Assembly: GCF_014356525.2 (NCBI RefSeq)
Contig: NC_052518.1
Span: 26,127,160-26,191,159 of the forward strand
DNA length: 64,000 nt
Reading direction: 5' to 3'
Source: Nilaparvata lugens
Taxonomy: Eukaryota; Arthropoda; Insecta; Hemiptera; Delphacidae
Part shown: positions 1-12,800 of the stretch, piece by piece
How the letters are laid out: every line of letters starts with the position of its first letter
Position numbering within the stretch: the first letter of the stretch is position 1
The notes under the pieces: generated by a model
What the model was told of the DNA's origin: nothing
Databases searched by the model: none
Seen by the model: the letters and a program-made list of their open reading frames with translations, nothing else
Made by a program: the position numbers and the translations under genes

Positions 1-236
1 AACACACCTATTCCTGCAGTGGCAGACTGGCAATAGAGGCTCTTGTTGCCTCTCTCTGTCATGGCTGCCCTTAGTTGGCCGTGTAACACATTGAGAGCAC
101 TGAAAGCACACCAACAGCCGCTCTATGGTTTACTATATGGCTCGTTGTGAACCATAGATTGAATATTCTATTTTTTGTGTATGGCATGCTCAAAGCTCAC
201 TTCGTGTGAATGAAAAGACGTTGTTCCGGAGAAAAC
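1..236. other. Edge segment, nothing recognised
   Basis: I see no open frame, RNA gene or repeat boundary I can support here. The segment leads into the left end of the foldback-like element at 237. Confidence 0.3.
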
Positions 237-521
237 GGGGTGATTGCTGAGATCGGGTCTGGCTAACCCCGGCGCAACGTTGGTCTAGCGCAACTTTGGT
301 CTCGGCTAAAAAATCGGTTTGCTAAGATCGAGTTTAGCCGTCGGTCATCTCTTGGTCGAGAGCAACTTTGATCCACAGGTTTAGCCAGACCGATGCTCAA
401 GTTTAGTCAGACCGAGGCGCAACTGGAGGAATCCACGGGGAATTATTGTCGCAATGTTGGCAACAGCCATCTCGAATGCTACTTTGGCTCTCACACACTG
501 TCTTTGCGGCTTGCTTTTGCA

Positions 522-576
<55 letters not shown>
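522..576. repeat. (CT)n microsatellite
   Basis: Nearly uninterrupted CT dinucleotides lie inside the foldback-like element. Shorter CT runs recur at 851-866 and about 925-937. The open frames across these stretches are low-complexity Leu/Ser runs and not genes. Confidence 0.9.
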
Positions 577-577
<1 letters not shown>

Positions 578-828
578 AGAGGTTATCCTCTAGGATTTAT
601 CTAGTGGAATTTGAAATATTGTTTCTAATTGTATAAATGAATAAAGTTTAAAATTCTCTTTTAAACTGTATTTTGATTAAGAGTTTTATTTACTTATATT
701 AATCTTATGTAATCTTATTACATGATATGTAATCTATTTTTTCTGTTCTTATGTAAATTTGTCTTCTTTTGTAAAGGGTTGTGTGGCAGAGAGGACCAGG
801 AGTCCTAATTCCGCCCTAATAAAGGCAT

Positions 829-850
829 ATAATCAATCAATCAATCAATC
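829..850. repeat. (AATC)n microsatellite
   Basis: Five tandem AATC units run directly into a CT run. Confidence 0.85.
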
Positions 851-3123
851 TCTCTCTCTCTCTCTCAGGCATAATATGTCTTTATTAGGGCATATTGAAG
901 AAGAAAAAATCAATCAATCTCATTCTCTCTCTCTCTTTCCCCCACTTACTCCTATTCTCTCTCTATTTCAGTCTCGATCCTCTCTTGACCGTCGTTATAA
1001 TGATCATCTGTGATTTGATAATCTTCTGAACTCTTTTGAATGTTGTTACAGTGAACACATGAACAACTCCTCACCTTTTTGGTGTTCATTTGGAATTCAT
1101 TTTCATTTATTTCGAAAATGTAGTTTTTTTTCTAGCGTATTGTCCAGCTAGGAATTTAATTTAATATTTTTTTCCATTACTAAACAAATAATAGCTATCG
1201 CCGCAAAACTATGTATAATGCGACATGATGCTGCAGTACTCACATAAATCGCCAGTCTCTATATGCGACTACCATCAGCAAAAAATCTGAGAGCAATCAG
1301 CACTTCTCTTCAGTTTTAAATTCTGATACCGTACTCGCCGACTTGATGTATTGGTTCGTAATAATCCAAATATTCAAGATAATCCATTATTCACTTCATC
1401 CACTCACAAAATCAATTCCACAGAAAGGATCACGCAAACAAAGGGTCGCTCATCACCATCTGGACTCAACTTAATAGTTCAATTATGCAATGCACACTAT
1501 TTCTGCATCCCGTGATGATGAAAGCAAACGCAGCTGCCTCCAATTGGCAACAATCAACCCCACATAGATATCATCTCACACTTTCATACAATTACAACAT
1601 ATTTAATACAGTTCTCCTTCATTACTGATGTAGGTGCAGTTCCATATTATGTTCAAATCAATTATACGGGTAGATAGCATGGATACTATTGTAGCCTAGA
1701 TTCGTAGAAGGTAATCGACCACTGATAGAAATTGAGTCAAAAGAATTGGCTTCCAATTTAATATATTTTCAGACATTGTTTGAACAAAAAATATATAATA
1801 TGAGTGTTGAGAGAATATCAGAATGATAATAAAATTATGGGCTACTCAGTGAATGGGCTAGTGCGTACTGCCAGAGACAAATAAATAGGTAACTTTCAAA
1901 CAGTATCTTTACTCTATGGAACTGCGTATAGCGAATACTTCAGAAAGATCTTTTCGAAGTAAGTCAGTTTTGTTTTTACAATCTTTAAAAATTGAAAGTT
2001 CAATTCAACATGTATTGATAATTGTTCATTCAGTTTCATGCATGAATATGAAAAGATCATGTATGTAAAACAGTTCATGTGATTGAAACGTAGTCCCTTA
2101 AACAATGCTCCAGCACCTTTTTTTAGTATGGTACCCACAAAATGTCCTAGTTATGTTATAATTAAAGAGTAGTTTCCACCGGGGAAAGGAGGATATACAA
2201 ATCTCCAGTAATATCTGGGAACATGGATATATCCCCCACCCACAGTAAATACATTTTTTTGCACTTTAGTAAAAATCATGAAAATCATAGGTTTGTAGAC
2301 TATAGCTTTGAAACTATTTTTTGAAACAATTGAATGACTAATGAAATTATATTTCCATTCTATTTGTTATATGAACTGAAATATCATAGGCCTATGATAT
2401 ATTATTTTCTATGAAAAATTGAATAATAATAAGCCCACTGAACATAAAGGAACTTCATTATTAGGATGTAGATTTTCTAGTAAAAATTGCTTGAAATCAC
2501 ACCAAATTGTGGGTATTTTTCTAAAATTTTCCGGGGGAGGCCCCTTGGACCCCCTTCTCGTGAGAGGTAAATAATTTTCTTGTTGTTTGAAGGTATTTTC
2601 ATTTTCATTCTCTTATGTTATAATATTTTAAAAATCAGTAGAAAAACATTTCAAATATATGACTTTATGGGTAATGAAATTGTTCAGAATTCAAAGACGA
2701 ACCCCAATTTGACACTGGTTTTTGATAAAATCGAAACAATAGCAAGTTAATAGCTTAATCCCGAACTTAAACCTGCCTCCTAGCAGGTCTAAGTTGGAGT
2801 CTAAAATCATCGTTTTTGCTCCTGAGATTATCACATTTTAGCCTGCTCCCGATCTCAGCAATCCACCGAGATTATCTTTTAAACCCGAGTTGATCTACGC
2901 TTGAACTCAGCAATCCACCGAGATTAATTTTTAGCCTAGACTGGAACTCAGCAAACCGATTTTTAGACCGCAGGTTTTTCCCTGCGATAATTGCCGGTCG
3001 GCCAACTTTTGCGCTCGAGCGTGGTTAATCCCGAACTCAGCAAACCGATTTTTGATCTGCGGCGCAAAAACCGGTTTTTAGCCGAGCGCAAGAGATAATC
3101 CCGATCTCAGCAATCGCCCCTCA

Positions 3124-5005
3124 GGCTACTTTCACACGATAGGAGACGTGCAACTTGAACACTGAACAGTGTTCACGTTTTTTTGTCGAAATACATTGAG
3201 TCAAATCGTGTCTTTCACTGGTGACTCCTATCCAGGAACCTCGTTTTGTCACGTCTTTTCCCCTCGAGGCAAGCAGAAACCGGCTTGGATCGAGATACTA
3301 GTGGACAAATCGTCACTTTCACATGGTGATTCTACGTCTCTCCGGTCACCACTTTTTCTCAAAAACTATCTTTCTTGAAAATGAAGATAGAAAGATTCTG
3401 ATTTCGGATATGGATTCAGCGACCCCAAATTCTTTAAAGTGTAAGTCCCGTTTTCGAAAATATCCGAAAACAAGGAAGTTATGGCTGTTTTTAATGAAGC
3501 TTTCTATTATCATATAATTTACGGTAAAAACGAACAGGTACTGTACTATACAGTACGTAAGTACTGTAGCTATTATAATACATCTTACACTGTATTCGTG
3601 TAGGAAATTTGGTAGGATATTTATCTTGATTTCTGAAAATACCCCAAAATAAGGGAGTAAGATAACTTTGAAAAACCAAAGTTTTCCTGCCGATTGAAGA
3701 AACATTAAAAATTAGTGTAAGACATATTATGTCTTAGACTAAAAACGTGTAACAAATATCAGATCACTATTCAAGCTATCAAGCTTTTCATAAATTTATT
3801 TGTCTCCTCATGGCAGAAGGTTTGCGCCTAACGTTTTCACTTAAACATTTCTGTGATTAAATTGTGATAGAGCACATTATCGTATTGATCTTAAATGTAC
3901 ATCGATTTTTGTAAAATTGATTTTTTACCGTTCCTATGAATTCTAAGAATTCTATGAATTCTTTATACAGGTTCAGCACAACTTCTTAAATAACATTATG
4001 TTTGCTTCAACAGAATTCATAAGGACGACAAAACATCGAACAACAAAAAAACGCTTTCTGAGTAACTGGTTTTAACAAAACATGGCTTCACGAAATACAG
4101 TACGATAATTTAGAATAGTTGGTACAATGGTTATGCTTTTCGCATTATGGCAGCACTGTGCTTGCTCACTCACTTCTCCAGTTGACACTTGTTGACTTGT
4201 CAGTTGTTTACTTGACTTGACTTTGACACCTGTCATTATGCGATGTCTGAGTTTGATGTGGAGCTGTTGATTACTGCAGTTTGCAACCGACCTGCACTTT
4301 GGGATAAAAATCTTGACATCTACAAGGACCGGAATGAAGTCGCCAAAAGTTGGATGGAAGTTAAAAAGAAATAGTCAATAATTGCTGGGAATTTAAAGTG
4401 ATATTCAATGATTTGAACCTGATAAATTGGATTGTTGAATGACAACTGAAATTTAGTGAATTCTACTGTACAACATTCCTTTTCCTCCTATTTTATTGGG
4501 TGATGAGTGGAGATGATTTATGATTTCTTATTTTGATTCATCTTTTCATAGTTCAATATTTTTTTGGAAAACTAGAACTTTTAAAAATTAAAAATGTTTA
4601 TGTTTAAACTTCTCAGGTGTTCAAAAACTTCTTGAAACCTTTGCCTGTCCCTTTGTGAGGCAGGAGTATTATTATCTTAGTACATACTATATAATCATAT
4701 GATAATGGAAAGCTATATTAAAAACAGCTATAACTCCCTTGTTTTCGGGTATTTCTGAAAATGGGACTTACGCTTTAAAGAATTTGGGGTCGCTGAATCC
4801 AAATTCGAAATCAGAAATCTTCTATCCATATTTTTAAGGAAGTTAGACTTTGAGAAAAAGTGATGAGTCATACTTTGAGCAAACGTCGGCGTAGTTGTTA
4901 GATCTGTCGGCTTATTCATAAGATCCCCATGTGAAAGCACAGGAGAGCTGCAAAATATGAAATATGATCTTCCAGGAGCGAGGACTCTGCCGTGTGAAAC
5001 TGGCC
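3124..5005. mobile_element. Inverted-repeat DNA element carrying a MADF fragment
   Basis: The left end GGCTACTTTCACACGATAGG and the reverse complement of 4985-5005 (GGCCAGTTTCACACGGCAGA) share the TTTCACACG core. Strong internal inverted arms also pair: about 3390-3510 matches the reverse complement of about 4695-4850, including the stretch around TTCAGCGACCCCAAATTC. The left end abuts the neighbouring foldback-like element. Between the arms is a short MADF-domain reading frame (4243-4374). MADF/SANT-like DNA-binding proteins are encoded by animal PIF/Harbinger transposons, so a degraded member of that superfamily is a reasonable inference. No transposase was found and no target duplication is clear. 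Confidence 0.5.
4243..4374 (+). pseudogene. MADF-domain N-terminal fragment, 43 aa
   Basis: The frame starts MSEFDVELLITAVCNRPALW and continues DKNLDIYKDRN before ending in KSWMEVKKK and a stop. This is the start of a MADF (Myb/SANT-like) DNA-binding domain: acidic residue, VELLI, a Trp after the Pro-Ala-Leu, YKDR, and a second Trp. The family normally runs about 80-90 residues with a third Trp, which is missing here. The copy is therefore truncated, or it is a first exon whose donor I cannot place. It sits between the inverted arms of a DNA element, which suggests transposon cargo more than a host gene. I recognise the domain but not a specific gene. Confidence 0.5.
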
Positions 5006-5683
5006 TTAGTAATCATACCCCGCTCAAAAAAAAATCATAGTCACTAGTTCTCAGATAGGGAGGGTGACCACGCAGGCTCAAAGAGTGAATGCATTCCAGA
5101 ATGATTTCTCTTGGAGAAAATAAATAATGAGGATTGTGAGTTGTGTGAGCAGTGAGTCCTTCTGGTTGATATTATTAAATAATCCAATTTGGATAGCTAA
5201 AGGTTTCTCAACAATGCAACATAAAATGGAGTACGGTACTCTATCACTGTCAGGTATAGCAGATCAAGCTCATGGTATAGCAGTTCTGGAATCTCTATTT
5301 ATTTAAATAAGCGCAAATAGCAGAAACGCAATGTAGACTAGGGGTTCCCAAAAAATGTTTCTACGGACCCCCTCACCTACCAGCAATGTCGAGGACCACC
5401 TCGGAATTTAGAGTTGGGAGGCACTGTGAAACGTGCACTTTCTTGAATCCCAGTACTGATACTGAGTAGCTAATATCAATACGTGGAATGTTTATTTGAA
5501 TGTTAAAAGTGTATTATTATAATAAGCCAAATTATTCATTTAGAATTTTCAGTTCATGGATTGTTTCACCTATAGTAGTCACAATCATAACCGACAATGG
5601 ATTAGAATAAAAATAATTTTTAAACGTGGTGAAGGATAGTGATTCCATGAATCGCATGTTAAATTCGCAATAGTATATTTCGC
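5006..5683. other. Intergenic stretch with a hAT-end-like motif
   Basis: The only structured part is 5340-5405, which begins TAGGGGTTCCCAAA and continues with ACGGACCCCCTC. This resembles the terminus of hAT-type elements of the form CAGGGGTTCCCAAA. No matching opposite end was found nearby. The rest is AT-rich and featureless to me. Confidence 0.3.
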
Positions 5684-6725
5684 ACCTAGGGCCGAAAATG
5701 AGACTTTTCTGGCTCGAAATCGGTTTTCAAGTCCGAGGCCGTAGGCCGAGGACTAGAAAAGATTGAGAGCCGGAGAAACATTTTTGCCCATGGTGAGAAC
5801 GTAATTTTTCGCCACACAGAAAAATAAACAATATATATATGAGAATAATAATTATTCTCATTGTCTATTATAAGCACTTCCGAAAGCAAAAGTGGAAGGT
5901 CATAGCTCTAGCAAATCTGAATATCAAGAAATTGTCCAAGTATTTTTATTTTTTATTCTGATTTGTCTAAATAACCTAAAAGATTATGTTCAATTATGTA
6001 AGAGGTTGAGTTTATACTTTTTATTCTTCCAAATGACAATAAGATGATATTATTATAATGTTTTAATTATTGAATGATAAACACAAATAATGAAAAGTTT
6101 TTGATCAGCTGGTTTATCACACTTGAAAAAGTTTTTGATCAGCTGGTTTATCACACTTGAAAAAGTTTTTGATCAGCTGTTTTAGCACACTTGAAATTCG
6201 GCCAATCTGATGTGATCTGAATGTCAATGGAAGTTTAGGTTAGAAGTTCTATCCTTCTATGAAAATCGAATTATTTGAATAGTTTATAATATATATCTTA
6301 TCTGTATTTTATTCATTTAAATAAAATGATAGTATATTATTACAGAATACTTTATTGAATTCTAGAAGCATAAAATGATTCCGTTTATCCACCATGTTCC
6401 GTGATAAACGCTTTACTAGGAGGTTTTAGGTTAGATTCTATTATACTCTGAAAATTGAATTTAAATAGTTTATAATATCTCATTTGTATTTCATTCATCC
6501 AAATAAATTGATAGTATCTTATTGCAAAAACTTTATTCAATTCTAGAAGCATAAACTGATTCCGTTTCATAAACTATTTTGTAAACACGTTCACATCAAA
6601 TCAGAATCAGCTGACTTCAAGGTTATTTTACAGCCCTAGGGCCGTAAAAATTTTACCGGCCTGGTCAGAAAACAATCACTTTCGGCCTCCATATGACGCA
6701 CGTAAACCAGCTCATTACATCCAAG
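5684..6725. repeat. Composite dispersed repeat with internal duplications
   Basis: The motif CCTAGGGCCG followed by A-rich sequence occurs at 5685 and again at about 6635 in the same orientation, bounding a repeat-rich block. Inside are a 34-bp tandem triplet (6093-6196) and two diverged copies of a unit of about 185 bp (about 6230-6395 and 6420-6575) that share TTCTAGAAGCATAAA and GATTCCGTTT. I see no coding capacity. Confidence 0.45.
6093..6196. repeat. 34-bp tandem repeat, three copies
   Basis: GTTTTTGATCAGCTG starts at 6097, 6131 and 6165, giving an exact 34-bp period. The first two units are almost identical and the third is slightly changed. Confidence 0.9.
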
Positions 6726-7385
6726 TGGGGCGAAAAATAAATTTATAAACACTACATATATTTACTACTTATTTTTCATTGAGAAAAAGAACTTATCTAT
6801 CATGAGAGCGTTATAGATTCCCAGTTAATCTATCCTAGCTTCAATATTAATCTTGAACAGAAATCAAGAAAAAGGAAATGCTATGAATCCTGTCCTTGTC
6901 AAGAGTAATAAAATAAGTTGGTGCATGTATCCAGGTTTTATTCAAATACTGTAGAAATGGTCAGTTGTAGAATTGGTCGGAAAACTGTAAGTGGGGTTGT
7001 ATTATACATTGAATTCCAAAACAAGCACCTGTCAGGCAGCTCTGGTTTATTACTCTGGCATTTCAAAACCTCAATTCAATCGAAATAGAGTCTGTTCCAC
7101 AAGTAAAGGATTGGTTCAAATGATATCTCATTTGAGAATATTTGATAATGTATTACTTTTCTGGATCCAGGTATAATCTAGTACCACTTGCGGGTAGTCT
7201 GAAAAGAGCATACCGACGACACAGATTGAGATTAGATGAGAAAAATGCTAATGCGCTATTCATATAGTAGAGGCTGCAAATCCATGTAGGGCTGCTTGGA
7301 GTTTCATCAATTCCCGTGGACGCAAATCAGGCGATTTGGACCAGAGTTTTGCAACTGCATATGAGATTAGTCGGTTTGTGTTGAC
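6726..7385. other. Intergenic, nothing recognised
   Basis: AT-rich sequence without a supportable gene. The short open frames here have no domain I recognise. Confidence 0.3.
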
Positions 7386-7588
7386 TTAGGCGGGATGCAC
7401 TCCAGAGAAACGCGTTTCGTGAAAAAAGTTTCAGGAAACGTGAAACGAAAGTTGCTCGCAATCGACTGATAAGATTAAGCAGGGAACGTTTCCTTTGTAT
7501 GCATACGCGAGTGAAACGGATTGCATGAAACAAGTTTCATGAAAGAGGGATTCACGAAATGCGTTTTTCTGGTGTGCATCCCGCCTTA
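7386..7588. mobile_element. PIF/Harbinger-type MITE with TTA target duplication
   Basis: A 197-bp element at 7389-7585 has terminal inverted repeats beginning GGCGGGATGCAC. The first 35 bases match the inverted right end at 32 positions. TTA flanks both sides (7386-7388 and 7586-7588). A 3-bp TWA duplication is the hallmark of PIF/Harbinger elements. The interior has no coding capacity but holds several TTTCATGAAA and TTTCGTGAAA-type palindromic motifs. Confidence 0.8.
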
Positions 7589-9430
7589 GTTCTAGGCATG
7601 ATGATGGCTTTCCTGAGATGACTGAATTCTTAGCTACTCTTTAGTAGATTCCACTTCTTGGGGAGCATTTTGAATGGATTATTATATGAATTATAATGAA
7701 TGGATAATTATTCAAATGAGTCGTCTTTTATAATTTATAATTGTGATAATTTCATAACTGTACTATTGAGAACACAACTGTAATAAATTGATTCTTATAA
7801 AAAAATCCATTGTGAGGAGAGGAAAAGGAAATACGATTTAATTGTATTTACATCTTTTATTCTGAGTTTATAGAAGTCAAAATCAATAAATATCTATTTT
7901 CGAGTAAGGATATGTAACATAGAATGATCAGACAAAAAAGTTTTGGATGAGAATACATTTATATGAAGAATAGAATTTCACAATTTAGAATAAGTACAAA
8001 AATATATTTTTCAAACTGTATGAAATTTTTCAAATACATTGAAACAAGCCGGACCCTTAGTCAATATAACATTAAACAGGAAAGTTAAGTAATAAAATAA
8101 ATTGTATGGCTTCAAATAGGATATTAATGTGTAAGAGTGAATATAAATAATAACTTAGGACTAGTATAACCAAAGTAATAAGGCACGTCATTTCATTTAT
8201 TCATCTACTGAACCTCAGAGCTAGAAGGGTGCAAGTTTCAAACTGCTGATTTTACAGGAGAGCCCAAAGGTTATCTACTCCCAGCCAGGACTAGAAGAGC
8301 CAAAGTCCAATCAGCATGAGACCTACATGTGAAATATTGAACTCACGTTGTTTCAGTCTTGATGCTGATTGGACTTACGCTCTTTCTGCTCTGACTTTTC
8401 TCGAAAACTATAAACTGTAGAGGACTTACGTTATTCAATATCTATAGAGTTCAAAAACCCAGAAACTGAGTTCGAAAAAGACCCACTACAAACATCATTT
8501 AGTCCAAAAATGTACTCACACTCCTCTAGCTCTAAGGTACAGATTTTTATTTATAATAACCCATATTCGTCTTTAGAAAAATAATATTAATGTAAATTAC
8601 CATGGTCGTTATCTTTTGAGTAATATAAACAAATAAACAATTGAACAATCAACAAACAATATAATATTTTTAAAACTCATTAAATTTACAATAAGTCAAT
8701 AACATTTTTATAGAATAAAACTTAATAAATCAAGGGTTTACTTGGAATTTTGATTGTAATTGAGGACATCAGTTTCCAAATCGAATAAAAATATTGTCCT
8801 AAGGCACTAATATAGTCAGAGAGTTTTGAAATAATTTTTCTCACACAAAAAGGTTTCAAAATAACTAAAAGGTGATTCAAATAATAAAGTGCACATTGAG
8901 AGCATTAAGAACAGCTGAATTCCAACTTTGATGAATAATGAAAATGAGAAAAGAATCCAAGCAGAAATATAAAAGGTGTTTTTTTATGTAAAGCAGATCC
9001 ATTAAAACTGCTTTCTGTACTTACATTGGTACATATTTGAATAAAGAATGACATCAATTATTGTTCTCAAATTTAGACATTAAATTCCATTGTAATAATA
9101 ATCGTGGTAGTAGTAGTACATTTTTGTATTTAAAAGACATTAATCGAAGGATTTGGCAGTTTGAGAACAACATTTTTCCAAAAATGAAATATTATAACTA
9201 GTAATACTGCATCTATTACGAAAATACAAAAAGGTGATCTGGTCTCACATTGAAATTCGTATAATAATCATTTTAAGTTTGATAAGAACCATTTACGTCA
9301 ATTTTCTAAAATATCGAACAATTGGGAGTGAGCATATATATCAATAAATATATAAATATTTGATCAATACACGTGCTCACTATCATGAAAATAATAGAGA
9401 AATCTTTTGCTATATGAATTTATATTTTTC
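7589..9430. other. AT-rich region downstream of filamin
   Basis: I see no gene here. Part could be 3' untranslated sequence of filamin if a polyadenylation site further down is used. Near 8280-8400 an imperfect inverted pair is visible around GAGCCAAAGTCCAATCAGCAT and TGCTGATTGGACTTACGCTC. Confidence 0.3.
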
Positions 9431-9439
9431 AATTTCAAA

Positions 9440-9445
9440 TTTATT
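9440..9445 (-). terminator. Candidate filamin poly(A) signal
   Basis: This is AATAAA on the minus strand, about 210 bases beyond the filamin stop codon. It is the first canonical hexamer I noticed. In AT-rich sequence the motif is common, and other copies lie further down (for example near 8550 and 7835), so the true site is unproven. Confidence 0.3.
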
Positions 9446-9653
9446 GTATCAAATTCGTGCTATGTATGAAGTACAGACCAGTTATCTATCGACTCATCGT
9501 CAGTTAAAATATTGTTTGAAGTCAAATCTGTGAACGTTTACGCGATAATGAATGAGAAAAACATGAAATAATATGAGATAAGTTGGTAAAATTGAAATGT
9601 ATATGGCAAATTTATATGAAACCAAATCGAGATATTAATTGAGATGGATGAGA

Positions 9654-9838
9654 TTAAACATCGACTTTGAAAGGTGAGCCGGGAATGTGTTCATCCCCCC
9701 ACCTTACAATGACTATGTAATCGCCACGCTCCCTCACAACGTAGTTCACTTGATAGTTGTTACGACCCATATGCTTAACAACTACTTCTTCGCAGGGACC
9801 CTTGGGTCCATGTATTCCCACGTACAAGATGTTTGTAC
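9654..9838 (-). CDS. cher: Filamin terminal exon: most of repeat 24 and stop
   Basis: Acceptor GTTGCAG precedes the exon. The first codon is split (G|GT). It encodes [20 protein letters not shown], then [12 protein letters not shown] and a basic/aromatic strand, and ends [14 protein letters not shown] followed by TAA at 9656-9654. Repeat 24 is the dimerisation domain, so this exon is required for crosslinking. The ending GSPFKVDV and stop match the family's usual C-terminus, with no extension. A 4.25-kb intron separates it from the previous exon. Confidence 0.97.
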
Positions 9839-12800
9839 CTGCAACAATACACACATCATGTTATCTACATGAAACATCAACATCAAACATCAACTCAACC
9901 ACATCAGTTTCTGGCACAAATTCCAGATGCTTCAAAGTATTCATAAGAAAAATATTTAAACATACCAAATCTTGCTTTACTCACAAATAATACATAAAAG
10001 TTAGTAATTACACAAACACAGTAAGCTTCAATTTGTAAAAGCTTCATAATTGATGGAGCAATAAAGCGCACACAATGAAAGAATGAAATTGGTTAATACA
10101 AAGCAGAAATAATATGACTAAATAAATACTCCAAAAGAAAAAAATCTAGATTTTTTACATGTTGAAACAGTATGTACGTAATTGTTAAAGATCAGAGATA
10201 AGATTAATTTATCATTCTGATTGAAGACAAGCTGTAAAATTGAGTTAAAAAATAAGATGGAGAGTTGAACAGTTTTCAACACATGGCATTCAATATTATT
10301 TATCTGAAATCGTTGAAATCTCATATTCAAAACTGAAATAAACTGAATAACAAAACTTAATAAGCTGAAACAAACGCTTAGAATTTCTTTCATACTTGAC
10401 ATTTTTTTTAGTTATTAATATTTATTTCTTATATTAAAATTTGAAGGGACTGCTGGGTTTTTAAGTAACTTGTATCACATATTTTTATATAGGCTTCATC
10501 AGATTATCTTTTTGATAAGATGTGATTGATTCTGATCAGTTCATCTTCAGATAGTAAGTATGTGAAATCTAGTGAGATCGGTTATCCCAAATTGATGACT
10601 ATACTGTATTCTGAAAGACCGTTGATACAATAAGAGGCATGGAAAAGAACTTGAAAAACTTTAGCAACCAAGTGATGTCACTTCGAGAGCTGTTTAAGGT
10701 AACCTCAACAATATTAAATTGAAGTAAGAAGGCCTATATCAATCATGTTTCTTCAAAACAAGAAAGTCCAATATTCGAATATGAAAGTAAAAGAAGTTGT
10801 AATTAATTATAATAAGTACATTAATGAAACTGATTCGAATTTGTTTCTACAGACAAATAATAGCATTTTATTACAGTATGCCATTGGCTAAATTATTTAA
10901 TGGGATCTAAGCGGGTGTTTGGTTTTTATGTAATTAATTTTCATCTCTAGAAGCGATTGGCTCTCTCTATGATCGATTAGCGAGAAAATATTATCACCAA
11001 AATGTAGCCTATTCACTTTAACTGATGAAATACATTTTAGTTAGTTATTAAAGTAGACGAAATCAACAGTTAAAAAATACCTCAATTTCACACACCAGTT
11101 TGATAATGAATCTCTCAATTGTAACACCAGCAATCACTTCCTACGAAACATTCTTAATACAAACCAAAAACATGAAAGCATGATTTGATGAACTTCCCCA
11201 AACTAAAAATGTTAATTACGCACCATTATCTGTTTATTATGTTGACATCACTGCTAGATCCTGCTTTATGATCACATGGCATGGCAATTATTAACCTTGC
11301 AACATCACTTACAAAGATAACGATGTTGTTACCAGTTCATTTATGTTACATGAATGACAATACATTTGACAGATACAAATTGAAAAGCTAGCAAGTACTC
11401 CAGCGAGGTGTTAGAATGAATAGTCTATCACCATTTAATTCATTGCTGTCTCATGCACTGTTACACATAATCGTTGGACATAGAGAACTTTCAAATACGG
11501 TAGATGGATGAAGAAAAATAGTTACAGTATAATATTAGTCAAATTCGATATTTGGTGAATTATCCTCATGAAACTAAGAGCTGAGTTCCCAATCCTAGTT
11601 GAAATACAGTATAGTTAAAAACTTAATGAGAGTGATGCCTCCCTACGATTTCAAAAATGTACCAAATAAAATGCTTTTAATTGTGGGCTGTATTATTTAT
11701 GTTGGGATATTGCATGTTTGAAATCAGGATATGTATTTAAAATTAAAAATGGTACTCGATCTTGATGGAGGCACTAATAATTACAGGAAGTTATTGATTT
11801 TTATCTGATGGAACTATCTACTGCAAGTCAGAAGTAAGAACAATCGTAACTACTACGGTATTCTTTGAAAACACTGAATAACTTAACTTCTTCTATTCAT
11901 CATTAAAAAGAGTATATCTTCATAATTCATACTTGCTTGTATCATTGAATTGATGTCAATTCTATAGAAATGTGTTCACAAAAATACTCTATTTTAAAAC
12001 ATTTACCTCACCAATATAATTTTCGATGATAGCTTTCAATATGAGATCATATATTATTCATTGATCTGAGATATTAATATTACTATAAAGAGCAAATAGG
12101 AAACTGTACATTAACGTCCAACTTTCTAGTGGAATTGATTGAGCTAAAATTGAAATTAATAAAGCTATCGATTATACTTCTGAAGACTTCTGCAAGTATT
12201 GAATATTGTGAATACTGATAATACTATAGAAAATAGCTGAAAGATAGAACCGATGACTTGATGTCATCATGACTTTGACTGACAAACAGGTGACGATGAG
12301 TCAGAATCCCGTCTATACAAAATAATTATTATTAAACGAAAATCTCAATTAAATGCTGTAAATCATCTCAAAGACTTCTGCTACTGCAAAAATTGACAAC
12401 AGGGGAAACAGCTAGATGTAAATAATTATTATTAAACGAAAATCCCAATTAAATGCTGTAAATCACCCCGAAGACTTCTGCTACTGCAAATATTTACAAC
12501 AGGGGAAACAGCTAGATGGAAATTCGATGAGCGCTACTATACGAAAATTAGCTCTCATCGAATTTCCATCTAGCTGTTTATCCTGTTGTCAATATTTGCA
12601 GTAGCGGAAGTCTTCGGGGTGATTTACAGCATTTAATTGGGATTTTCGTTTGATAATAATTATTCATTATTTTGTCATTTAATAACAAATGTCCAATTTC
12701 ATTCCATCTGTAGACCGTCTATACAAACATTTTTTTGTGGTAGCTTTTATCGACTATCCTTGAGCTATTTTCACTGTTGTTTGTTGTTAATAGTTGCAGT

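Larger units (their letters stand above)
237..3120. mobile_element. Foldback-like element with long, structured inverted ends
   Basis: The left end 237-257 and the reverse complement of the right end 3100-3120 agree at 20 of 21 bases around the core GATTGCTGAGATCGGG. More inverted similarity follows inside, for example the TCGGTTTGCT motif at about 313-322 and its inverted counterpart near 3030-3055. The right end holds internal direct sub-repeats: a block CTCAGCAATCCACCGAGATTA occurs twice near 2866 and 2908, and CAGCAAACCGATTTTT occurs near 2947 and 3033. GC-rich ends flank an AT-rich core with no transposase-like frame. This matches the architecture of Foldback or other long-TIR non-autonomous DNA elements. 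No clear target duplication was found, so the exact outer limits are uncertain. Confidence 0.55.

Noticed and set aside
393..636. Frames rich in Leu/Ser over the CT run
   Set aside because: Translation of a microsatellite, no gene.
9687..9990. Plus-strand frames opposite the terminal filamin exon
   Set aside because: Antisense shadow of a well-supported exon.
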